Origin: Brevibacillus brevis
GTDB lineage: Bacteria; Bacillota; Bacilli; Brevibacillales; Brevibacillaceae
Assembly: GCF_022026395.1 (NCBI RefSeq)
Contig: NZ_CP041767.1
Location: 3,070,501-3,134,500, forward strand
Direction of reading: 5' to 3'
Length of the DNA stretch: 64,000 bases
This document shows, in pieces, positions 57,541 through 64,000 of the stretch (the first letter of the stretch is position 1; each line of letters opens with the position of its first letter). Position numbers and translations under genes: made by a program. Under the pieces are notes generated by a model. That model saw nothing but the letters and a program-made list of their open reading frames with translations. It was not told where the DNA came from and ran no database searches.

Positions 57541-59357
57541 GAACGAGCATTGTACGCAAGCTGTTTCTGCTCACGACCGGATTATGCCTGTCTGTGATCG
57601 CGAGCATTTTTATCGGACAAACCGTATTTTTCGAGCAGTATTATGTTCATCAAAAGGTAGAAAAGGTGAAAGAAGCCCTTCAATCCTATCGGCAAAACGA
57701 GTTGACTCATGACGGGGCTTCCCAGGATGAGGTCAGGAAGGAACAGGAGTTTTATCAAAAGACGAATGCCTGGTTTGCTCGATTGGATGACAGAGGCCAG
57801 TTGAAATACACGGACGATTTCCAGATGGAGGTCCGTTTGGATAACTCGGACGCCGCTCCAGCTCTCTCTCGCAAGTCGATTGTCGTTCCGTTGTACACGG
57901 TCATGGATGTGGAGGATGTAAGCTCCGATAACCCCTTCTTAGATACTTATGTGAAAGCGGGACAACAGATTGCCATGGAAGGGATCATGTTCGATAATCA
58001 ATGGTTTGCGCAACGGATCGGGAGGAGTGTCTCCAATCTCAGAGAGGAAGATCAACTGGAGAATCAGCAACTCGTCAAAAAAGAGTATGAGGTCGTCCCG
58101 AGATTCAAGAGTGGCACCGAATACCATGAGCGTTATCCCAGCGTTTTGTTTCGTGGAACCATCACGCAGGTCCGAACACCGCAAGGCGCGGATGTATCCC
58201 GCTATATGAACCGCTTATTTCTTGAACGGGTGAAAGCTTTTCAAGCGGATCTTCTATACGGAGATGTTGTGGAGCAAACAAGCACCATAACGGACTACCA
58301 AGAGAACAATATCGATTACAAAATATTCGTTGAGCGCGTGACCGATCAAACAGGGAAACCCGCCTATCTGTTTGCCATGACATCACTGCAGCCCGTAAAC
58401 GAAGCTGCAGGGGTGATGAGAAGTTATTATGGCTACATCATTGCAGGTACCTTGCTGCTCATTCTGCTCGCCTCCTTCTATTATTCCCGCAGAATAGCAG
58501 CTCCTTTGCTCCGAATGGACGACATGACGCAAAAAATGGCCAAGCTGGACTTCTCTGAAAAAATTCCGATCAAAACGGAGGATGAGATCGGCAGCTTGTC
58601 ACGGAATATTAATCGGCTTTCGGATATGCTGCATGCCCATATTGTCCGTCTGGAGCAGGATATTGAGAAAGAAAAGCGGCTGGAGCAAACGCGCAAGGAA
58701 TTTATAGCTGGCGTGTCGCATGAGCTGAAAACTCCGCTCAGCATTATGGAAAGCTGCCTGTACATTTTGAAGGATAAGGCAGATAGCCCGAAGCGAGATT
58801 ACTATTTTGCTGCGATGGAAGATGAAGTGAAGAAGATGAACATGCTGGTTGCGGATATGCTGGAATTGGCAAAATATGAATCCGGTACGTATAGAATGCA
58901 GATGGATTCGTTCCGGATTGATGGGCTACTCGAGCAAATCTGCGTAAGGTTGATACCGGACCTCGCCAGCAAGCAGTTACAATTGCACCACCGTTTAATC
59001 CCAGTCGAGGTTATCGCCAATCAGCATCGAATCGAGCAGGTGATCGTGAATTTCCTGACAAACGCCATTCGCTACACACCGGAAAAAGAGGAAATTGTCA
59101 TCTCGACGGTTGAAGGGGAGGATACTGTCAAGATTTGCATCGAAAACAAAGGCGTCCAGATTCCGAGCGAGCAGTTGGAGAAGATATGGGATCGTTTCTA
59201 CCGAGTCGAGCATTCCCGCAACCGTTTGACGGGAGGAACCGGATTGGGCCTGGCGATCTCCAAACAGATACTAGAACTTCATGGGGCGCTCTATGGGGCA
59301 ATGAACACGAAGGAAGGCGTCTTGTTCTATTTTGAATTGAAGAAAACGAAAGTGTAG
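57537..59357 (+). CDS. Membrane sensor histidine kinase
   Basis: A 606-residue sensor that autophosphorylates and passes phosphate to the preceding regulator. It has an N-terminal membrane span (about 9-27), a large extracellular sensor region (about 30-293), a second span (about 298-318), a HAMP linker (about 320-372), a dimerisation domain with phospho-His395 in VSHELKTPLS, and an ATPase domain with Asn509 (N box) and GTGLGLAIS. All catalytic motifs are intact. The extracellular region is longer than in small bacitracin-type kinases and I do not recognise a ligand domain in it. The stop codon lies inside the terminator stem that follows. Confidence 0.93.
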   Translation: MRTSIVRKLFLLTTGLCLSVIASIFIGQTVFFEQYYVHQKVEKVKEALQSYRQNELTHDGASQDEVRKEQEFYQKTNAWFARLDDRGQLKYTDDFQMEVRLDNSDAAPALSRKSIVVPLYTVMDVEDVSSDNPFLDTYVKAGQQIAMEGIMFDNQWFAQRIGRSVSNLREEDQLENQQLVKKEYEVVPRFKSGTEYHERYPSVLFRGTITQVRTPQGADVSRYMNRLFLERVKAFQADLLYGDVVEQTSTITDYQENNIDYKIFVERVTDQTGKPAYLFAMTSLQPVNEAAGVMRSYYGYIIAGTLLLILLASFYYSRRIAAPLLRMDDMTQKMAKLDFSEKIPIKTEDEIGSLSRNINRLSDMLHAHIVRLEQDIEKEKRLEQTRKEFIAGVSHELKTPLSIMESCLYILKDKADSPKRDYYFAAMEDEVKKMNMLVADMLELAKYESGTYRMQMDSFRIDGLLEQICVRLIPDLASKQLQLHHRLIPVEVIANQHRIEQVIVNFLTNAIRYTPEKEEIVISTVEGEDTVKICIENKGVQIPSEQLEKIWDRFYRVEHSRNRLTGGTGLGLAISKQILELHGALYGAMNTKEGVLFYFELKKTKV

Positions 59358-59380
59358 AACCTCGGTTCTGCACTTTTTTT
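59351..59380 (+). terminator. Intrinsic terminator overlapping the kinase stop codon
   Basis: A 10-bp stem with one G-T pair (59351-59360 with 59365-59374) and the tetraloop CTCG is followed by seven T residues. The stem includes the TAG stop of the kinase gene. Confidence 0.9.
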
Positions 59381-59396
59381 ATTGCATTTCTACCTA

Positions 59397-59429
59397 ATCT
59401 GCACACGATCTGCATCTGATCTTGATCTT
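59397..59429 (+). promoter_or_regulatory. Direct-repeat array before the O-acylation operon
   Basis: ATCTGCA occurs at 59397-59403 and again at 59408-59414, an 11-base spacing, followed by ATCTGAT at 59414 and two adjacent GATCTT units (59418 and 59424). One-turn direct repeats are the usual binding pattern of OmpR-family regulators. No convincing -35/-10 pair was found in 59381-59470. Confidence 0.4.
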
Positions 59430-59470
59430 TGACGATTACTCTTTACCTTGTTCAAGAAGAAAGGGGAAAG

Positions 59471-60157
59471 ATGAAAGTGCAAAGGAAAATGATGAGTATT
59501 ACACTGTTCGCCATGGTCGCCTTATCGGTTGCGGCGTGTGGCAGCAATGGACAACCACCCGCTCCCGAGATGACCAGGCAGGTCGAGGACATCTCCACTG
59601 CGAAGCAAACCTCATATGCATCACTGTATCAGAAAAGCGTTTTTCTAGGAGATTCGATTACGGAGGGATTGTCTTACCATGATGTGCTGAAAGAGGAGAA
59701 CGTGCTGGCCGGTGCGGGGAAAACGGCTGAATTCGCGCTGGAAGATGTGGACGAATTGGTCAAGCGAAAGCCCGAGCATATTTTTATCCAGCTGGGTTCG
59801 GACGACATTTTATGGCCGACCGACCATCCCAAGGAATATTCGTTGTCGTACTACGCCCAATTGATCGGTCGCATCAAAGAAAGGCTTCCTGAGGCGTCCA
59901 TCACGATATTATCCGTTACCCCTGTTACCGAAAAGGCAGAAAAAGCGGAGCCCCGCTATCAAAATATCGACGACTACAATAAGGGACTGAAGGAGCTGGC
60001 AAGCAAGGTACAAGTCGGATACATCGATGTGTCATCAATTGTGGACGATCTTCCTGAGATGTACGATGCGGACGGCATTCATTTCAAAGCCGAGTTCTAT
60101 CCGATCCTGCTCGATTACATAAAAGATGAACTGGGTCGTAAGAAGAGCGCAAAATAA
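59471..60157 (+). CDS. SGNH/GDSL hydrolase lipoprotein
   Basis: 228 residues. The lipoprotein signal peptide has a lipobox ending VAAC (Cys at about 23), so the protein should be anchored outside the membrane. The SGNH motifs are a nucleophile Ser62 in GDSITEG, a QLGSDD block corresponding to the GxND region but with Ser-Asp in place of Asn, and the Asp201/His204 pair in DGIHF. Such enzymes act as esterases or acetyl transferases on surface polysaccharides. The chosen ATG has AAGGGGAAAG just before it; an in-frame TTG at 59429 lies in the repeat region and is rejected. It is the first gene of a group with an MBOAT and a DHHW protein, which suggests placing or removing acyl groups on an envelope polymer. 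Confidence 0.82.
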   Translation: MKVQRKMMSITLFAMVALSVAACGSNGQPPAPEMTRQVEDISTAKQTSYASLYQKSVFLGDSITEGLSYHDVLKEENVLAGAGKTAEFALEDVDELVKRKPEHIFIQLGSDDILWPTDHPKEYSLSYYAQLIGRIKERLPEASITILSVTPVTEKAEKAEPRYQNIDDYNKGLKELASKVQVGYIDVSSIVDDLPEMYDADGIHFKAEFYPILLDYIKDELGRKKSAK

Positions 60158-60178
60158 CGGCTCGGGAGGAAACGAACG

Positions 60179-61585
60179 TTGGTATTCAGCAGTCTGATTT
60201 TCCTGTTTCAATTTTTGCCCGCCGTACTGCTCGTTTATTATGGGTCGCCTAAAAATTTAAGAAATGCTGTTCTGTTCGCAGCGAGCCTCATCTTTTATGC
60301 ATGGGGTGAACCGATATATATCATCATCATGATTTTTACAACCGTATTTGATTATATCAACGGGCTTGTGATCGACAAGTACAGTCACCGCAAGCCGATC
60401 GCCAGAGCAGTGTTGTTCGGCTCCATCTGCGGCAGTTTGGCGATTCTCGGTTTCTTTAAATATGCCGGGTTTGTCGTTTCGAATGTGAATGATCTATTCG
60501 GTTTGCATATACAGGTGGCTGATCTGCCACTACCCGTCGGTATTTCTTTTTATACGTTCCAAACGATGTCCTATGTAGTGGATGTATACATGGGAAAAGT
60601 GCCAGCACAACGAAATTTTGTCGCTTTCGGCACGTACGTCACGATGTTTCCCCAACTGGTCGCAGGTCCTATCGTTACATATGGAGATATCGCGGAGCAA
60701 CTGGTCTCTCGTAAAGTGACGTTGGAGCGGTTCGGAGAAGGAGCGGAATGGTTCATCCGGGGATTGGCCAAAAAAGTGCTACTCGCCAACAATATCGGAC
60801 TCTTATGGACCAATGTGAAGTCGACGCCGATGGAAGACTTGACTGTCCTGTCCGCGTGGCTCGGCATCCTGGCGTTTACGTTTCAAATTTACTTCGACTT
60901 CAGCGGGTATTCGGATATGGCGCGCGGACTCGGCAAAATGTTCGGTTTCGAATTTCCAGAAAACTTCAAGTATCCCTATATTTCACGAAGCGTTACAGAA
61001 TTTTGGCGCAGATGGCATATTTCCCTCGGTTCCTGGTTCCGGGAGTATGTCTATATTCCGCTCGGCGGTAATCGGATGGGCTTGGGCAAGCAGTTCCGTA
61101 ACCTCTTGATCGTATGGTTCTTAACTGGTCTGTGGCATGGGGCTAGCTGGAACTTTATCGTCTGGGGCTTGTATTTCGGCTGTTTCGTTGCGCTTGAGAA
61201 GCTGTTTTTACTGACATGGCTGAAGCGTTGGCCAAACTGGGCGGGACATCTCTATACGTTGCTGATTATCGTTGTCGGGTGGGTCCTTTTTGAATTCGAA
61301 CAGTTACCTTCCGCGTGGATGTTCATCCGTACGATGTTTGGTTTCGGGTCGCACGAATGGGTGGATCGTCAGGCGCTCTACGACTTGACGACGTATGGGG
61401 GATTGCTCGTTCTGTTGGCCTTATGCGCGACACCGCTGCCCCGGAAAGGATTGGAGCAAATGAAAGCCCGATGGAATTCAGTTGGCATGATCGCTGCTTT
61501 GACATTTTCTATCATCAGTTTGGTTTTGTCGTCTGCTTATTTGGTCTTTGAGGATTACAATCCATTCTTATATTTTCGGTTTTGA
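60179..61585 (+). CDS. MBOAT family O-acyltransferase (AlgI-like)
   Basis: A 468-residue polytopic membrane protein of the AlgI/PatA/DltB type, which moves acyl groups across the membrane for transfer to a polymer. Conserved blocks are RRWHISLGSWFREYVYIPLGGNR (His280) and LWHGASWNF with the expected catalytic His320. The N-terminus (FSSLIFLFQFLPAVLL) is a typical AlgI start. The start codon is TTG with GGGAGG 9 bases upstream. Length and motifs look intact. The next gene encodes the AlgJ/AlgX-like partner. The polymer modified is unknown; teichoic acid, an exopolysaccharide or peptidoglycan are all possible. Confidence 0.92.
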   Translation: MVFSSLIFLFQFLPAVLLVYYGSPKNLRNAVLFAASLIFYAWGEPIYIIIMIFTTVFDYINGLVIDKYSHRKPIARAVLFGSICGSLAILGFFKYAGFVVSNVNDLFGLHIQVADLPLPVGISFYTFQTMSYVVDVYMGKVPAQRNFVAFGTYVTMFPQLVAGPIVTYGDIAEQLVSRKVTLERFGEGAEWFIRGLAKKVLLANNIGLLWTNVKSTPMEDLTVLSAWLGILAFTFQIYFDFSGYSDMARGLGKMFGFEFPENFKYPYISRSVTEFWRRWHISLGSWFREYVYIPLGGNRMGLGKQFRNLLIVWFLTGLWHGASWNFIVWGLYFGCFVALEKLFLLTWLKRWPNWAGHLYTLLIIVVGWVLFEFEQLPSAWMFIRTMFGFGSHEWVDRQALYDLTTYGGLLVLLALCATPLPRKGLEQMKARWNSVGMIAALTFSIISLVLSSAYLVFEDYNPFLYFRF

Positions 61586-61600
61586 GGGGAGGGAGTTGTC

Positions 61601-62740
61601 TTGAACAGCTCTGACAAACAAACACGAGCCGTGACGGGCTTGATGTTCTTGCTGTTTATCCTCATAGTGGCTGTTTTGAACATACTGACCCCTGATCAGG
61701 CATTCTCGGAATCGGAAAACAGGGTGCTCGAAAAGAGGCCGCCATTTTCGCTGCGATCACTGCTGGCGGGGAAGTTCACTTCTGATTACGAGACCTATAT
61801 CACCGATCAATTTGCTTTCCGGGACGTTTGGATCGGGCTAAAAACGGATGCAGATCGTGTTATGGGCAAAAAGGACAGCAATGGTGTTTATCTGGGCAAG
61901 GATGGGTACCTGATTCAACATTTCTCATCGCCACTAGACACCGAGGTGAATGACAGAGTTCAGGCCATCCAGTCGATTCACCAGACAACGCCCGACCTTC
62001 GTAAGTACATCATGCTGGTACCGACCGCCGCGGCTTTGCTTCGGGATAAACTCCCCGACTACGCACCAATGGGTGACGAACATGCTGCGCTGAATCGAGT
62101 ACGGCAATTGCTTCCACCTGATATTCGCTTCGTTGATATCTATCCCGCGCTGTATGCCGGACGTGAAGATAACATTTTTTATAAAACGGATCATCATTGG
62201 ACGAGCAAAGGCGCTTATGATGCTTACCGGGTGTTGTGCAAACAGATGGGGTTTGTTCCGAAAGACGAAGCTGCGTTCAACATTCTGCAGGTGACGGATG
62301 CATTCTACGGATCGCTCTATTCGAAAAGCGGCTTTCGTCATCTGCAGCCTGATCTCATCGATCTTTATCTGCCGAAAGAGGCAAGCAAAAAGAAGGTGGA
62401 GTACGTGGACGAAGGCCGTACTGAGGATTCCTTGTACCAGATGGACAACCTGTCCAAAAAGGATAAGTATGCCGTATTCCTGAACGGCAATCATGCATTG
62501 GTCCGAATTACAACCGACCATCCTGACGGGAAAAAGCTGCTGATCGTGAAAGATTCGTACGCCAATAGCCTGATACCTTTTTTGGCCGAACACTTCGCAG
62601 AGATTGATGTCGTTGACCTTCGATATTATGAGGAATCCGTAGGAAAGCTCATACAAGATCGGCAGTTTCATGACATGCTATTCCTTTACAACGTCCAAAC
62701 GTTTTTTGAAGACACCTCTATTCTGAACATCATGGAGTGA
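61601..62740 (+). CDS. DHHW-family AlgJ/AlgX-like SGNH acetyltransferase
   Basis: 379 residues with one N-terminal membrane anchor (about 12-30) and an extracellular domain. The defining motif DHHW is at 197-200 in KTDHHWTSKG, and a nucleophile-type Ser319 sits in VKDSYANS, as in AlgJ/AlgX proteins that finish O-acetyl transfer started by the MBOAT partner. The start is TTG with a GAGGGGAGGGA site upstream; I see no ATG that keeps the anchor. The gene starts 15 bases after the MBOAT stop and its own stop abuts the next gene, so the group is one operon. Confidence 0.88.
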   Translation: MNSSDKQTRAVTGLMFLLFILIVAVLNILTPDQAFSESENRVLEKRPPFSLRSLLAGKFTSDYETYITDQFAFRDVWIGLKTDADRVMGKKDSNGVYLGKDGYLIQHFSSPLDTEVNDRVQAIQSIHQTTPDLRKYIMLVPTAAALLRDKLPDYAPMGDEHAALNRVRQLLPPDIRFVDIYPALYAGREDNIFYKTDHHWTSKGAYDAYRVLCKQMGFVPKDEAAFNILQVTDAFYGSLYSKSGFRHLQPDLIDLYLPKEASKKKVEYVDEGRTEDSLYQMDNLSKKDKYAVFLNGNHALVRITTDHPDGKKLLIVKDSYANSLIPFLAEHFAEIDVVDLRYYEESVGKLIQDRQFHDMLFLYNVQTFFEDTSILNIME

Positions 62741-62745
62741 ATAAA

Positions 62746-63219
62746 ATGAAGCGATTTTTGTCTGTACTGCTTATGGTTGCTATCGGAATGGGAATGTTGG
62801 CCGGATGCTCCAGTGACGGCGGGACTTCTGAAGAACTATCGGCTGCAAAAGTGGGAGAAAGAATGCAACAAACTGTAAGTTTTCAGGATATGAAGCAAGG
62901 GGATCTGGAGAAACTTCAAAAGCTGTATCACATCGACGCAGAAAAAGTGGAGGATTTTATCCTCTTTACGGCCTCATCCAATGTGAAAGCAGAGGAACTG
63001 GCTATCATTAAAGTCAAAGATGCGAGCGACACCGAAAATGTAACAGAGAAAATCCAGCAACGGATCGAGGCCCAAACAATCAAATTAAAAGACTATCGCC
63101 CAGAGGAGTATTTTCTCATCGAAAAGCATGTTTTGAAGACGAAAGGGCCGTTTGTTTTATTCGCGGTGTCAAAAGAGGTGGATCAAATAGAATCTGTGTT
63201 TGACGAAGCGATGAAGTAA
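62746..63219 (+). CDS. DUF4358-like lipoprotein
   Basis: 157 residues with a lipoprotein signal (lipobox MLAGC, Cys at about 21) and a small soluble domain. The layout fits the DUF4358 proteins that I recall beside MBOAT and DHHW genes in Bacillota; their function is unknown. I prefer the ATG at 62746, with GGAG 9 bases upstream; a GTG at 62737 overlapping the previous stop would add three residues. Probably an accessory of the surface acylation system. Confidence 0.75.
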   Translation: MKRFLSVLLMVAIGMGMLAGCSSDGGTSEELSAAKVGERMQQTVSFQDMKQGDLEKLQKLYHIDAEKVEDFILFTASSNVKAEELAIIKVKDASDTENVTEKIQQRIEAQTIKLKDYRPEEYFLIEKHVLKTKGPFVLFAVSKEVDQIESVFDEAMK

Positions 63220-63242
63220 ATGTCTGATCTATAAAAAGAAAA

Positions 63243-63286
63243 AGCGGTGGTTTAAGACCTTGGAAATAAAGTCTTAGACTACCGCT
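63243..63286. terminator. Bidirectional-looking terminator hairpin
   Basis: A 16-bp stem with two G-T pairs (63243-63258 with 63271-63286) and a 12-base loop. The minus-strand side is followed by a T-rich tract (opposite 63232-63242), so it is best as the terminator of the leftward gene and may also stop the rightward operon. Confidence 0.7.
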
Positions 63287-63425
63287 AGTGTTATGCTTAT
63301 TATTCAAATTAACGTTCTCCGTTAGCTTTCAAATTATAAAAGAAAATAATTCATCAATCTTAGCGATTTACAGATGGCGGCTGATATTTATATGATTGCC
63401 GCCTTTCGACATTTTTACTGTTACC
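63287..63425. other. AT-rich convergent intergenic region
   Basis: No coding signal seen. A second small inverted repeat with a 6-bp GGCGGC/GCCGCC stem lies at 63376-63403, without a clear T run on the minus strand. Confidence 0.5.
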
Positions 63426-64000
63426 TCAGGCTCTGTTCTCTATCGAAATCGTCTCGCATCCGTTGAATAATGCAAAATTTTGAAAACAAATGTTCAAAGC
63501 TGTTCGCAATTGCTTTGTTGGCTTTATGTCGTTCTCGTACCAGATGTTTTTAACAACAAGCGTCTTGGCTCTTCGTTCCACGATTACCTCGGCTCGTCCG
63601 ATGAAGCTCTCTCCATACAATAGAGGCAGCACATAATAGCCGAATTTCCGTTTGTTTGCAGGCGTGTAAATCTCCCAAGTATAATCGAAGCCAAACAATT
63701 TGTTGATCAGCTTTCTGTCCCATATCAAATTGTCCAGCGGAGCAATCAGCTCGCAGCGTAATTTCGGTGCCGGATTTTGCAGGACAGTTTCAATAAGCGG
63801 CAAATCCTCCGTGCGACAGTATAGCATATCCTTCATTTGTTCTACGGCAACAGCAACAATGCGATCTTCGTGTAACAGTTGGCGGAAAACCTCGTTGCGC
63901 TGCTCCGCTTTCAATCCCCATATATTCAGCCAGGCATCGGATGCGCGGTTCCATAAAAGGCCAACAGCACCGATTCGACGCAGTACCCGCCACTTGTGAT
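63426..64000 (-). CDS. YcaQ-like winged-helix DNA-binding protein (5' truncated)
   Basis: The reading frame stays open from the window end to the TGA at 63426-63428, about 190 residues, so the start is beyond 64000. The visible part contains LLWNRASDAWLN followed by WGLKAEQRN, and a C-terminal region with GFDYTWEIYTP...KRKFGYYVLPLLYG. This resembles the C-terminal part of the YcaQ/HTH_42 winged-helix family, members of which bind DNA and in some cases unhook crosslinks as glycosylases. A TTG at 63914 is in frame but continuous homologous coding upstream shows it is not the start. It converges on the DUF4358-like gene and is probably unrelated to the rest. Confidence 0.8.
   Translation of the reverse strand, partial: HKWRVLRRIGAVGLLWNRASDAWLNIWGLKAEQRNEVFRQLLHEDRIVAVAVEQMKDMLYCRTEDLPLIETVLQNPAPKLRCELIAPLDNLIWDRKLINKLFGFDYTWEIYTPANKRKFGYYVLPLLYGESFIGRAEVIVERRAKTLVVKNIWYENDIKPTKQLRTALNICFQNFALFNGCETISIENRA

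Noticed and set aside
59429..59470. Longer SGNH protein from a TTG at 59429
   Set aside because: The extra 14 residues precede a complete lipoprotein signal, and the ATG at 59471 has a good AAGGGG site.
61934..62671. 245-codon minus-strand open frame over the DHHW gene
   Set aside because: The + strand shows intact DHHW and SGNH motifs, and the antisense frame has no family features or ribosome site.
63426..63914. YcaQ-like gene as a complete 162-residue protein starting at TTG 63914
   Set aside because: The same frame remains open to the window edge and encodes family-like sequence (LLWNRASDAWLN), so the gene is longer and cut by the window.

Overview
The window looks like part of a Brevibacillus-type (Bacillota) chromosome. 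About 53 kb of it is three head-to-tail giant non-ribosomal peptide synthetase (NRPS) genes. Their module count, epimerase placement, sizes and terminal reductase match the linear gramicidin synthetases LgrB, LgrC and LgrD. The species and the name are inferred from family knowledge; nothing was searched.

NRPS region (1-53300, all +). The window opens inside the first condensation (C) domain of lgrB, so lgrA (modules for residues 1-2) and the lgrB start lie upstream. lgrB holds modules 3-6, lgrC modules 7-12 and lgrD modules 13-16 plus a reductase (R). Odd modules are C-A-T and even modules C-A-T-E, except the last, which is C-A-T-R. Specificity codes read by eye predict Ala, D-Val, Ala, D-Val, Val, D-Val, (Trp), D-Leu, (Trp), D-Leu, (Trp), D-Leu, (Trp), Gly, released reductively as an aldehyde. 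The Trp calls rest mainly on synteny with Lgr. Position 4 reads as Val, whereas classical gramicidin has D-Leu there. lgrB carries a near-identical 4.7-kb internal duplication, and a strong terminator-like hairpin lies between lgrC and lgrD.

Downstream operon (53405-56736, +). A YxlE-like small membrane protein, an ABC ATPase and an ABC-2 permease (a YxlEFG-like set) are followed by a CPBP-family membrane protease, a YbjQ-family protein and a small membrane-anchored protein. A strong intrinsic terminator ends the group. It may serve export or self-protection, but this is inference from position only.

Signalling and envelope region (56866-63219, +). An OmpR-family response regulator and a sensor histidine kinase overlap by four bases and end in a terminator. 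Next comes an apparent O-acylation operon: an SGNH-hydrolase lipoprotein, an AlgI-like MBOAT acyltransferase, an AlgJ/AlgX-like DHHW protein and a DUF4358-like lipoprotein. Spaced direct repeats just upstream of it could be a response-regulator site.

Right edge. A minus-strand YcaQ-like winged-helix gene runs off the window at 64000. I saw no rRNA, tRNA, CRISPR array, insertion sequence or intergenic gap above 300 bases.
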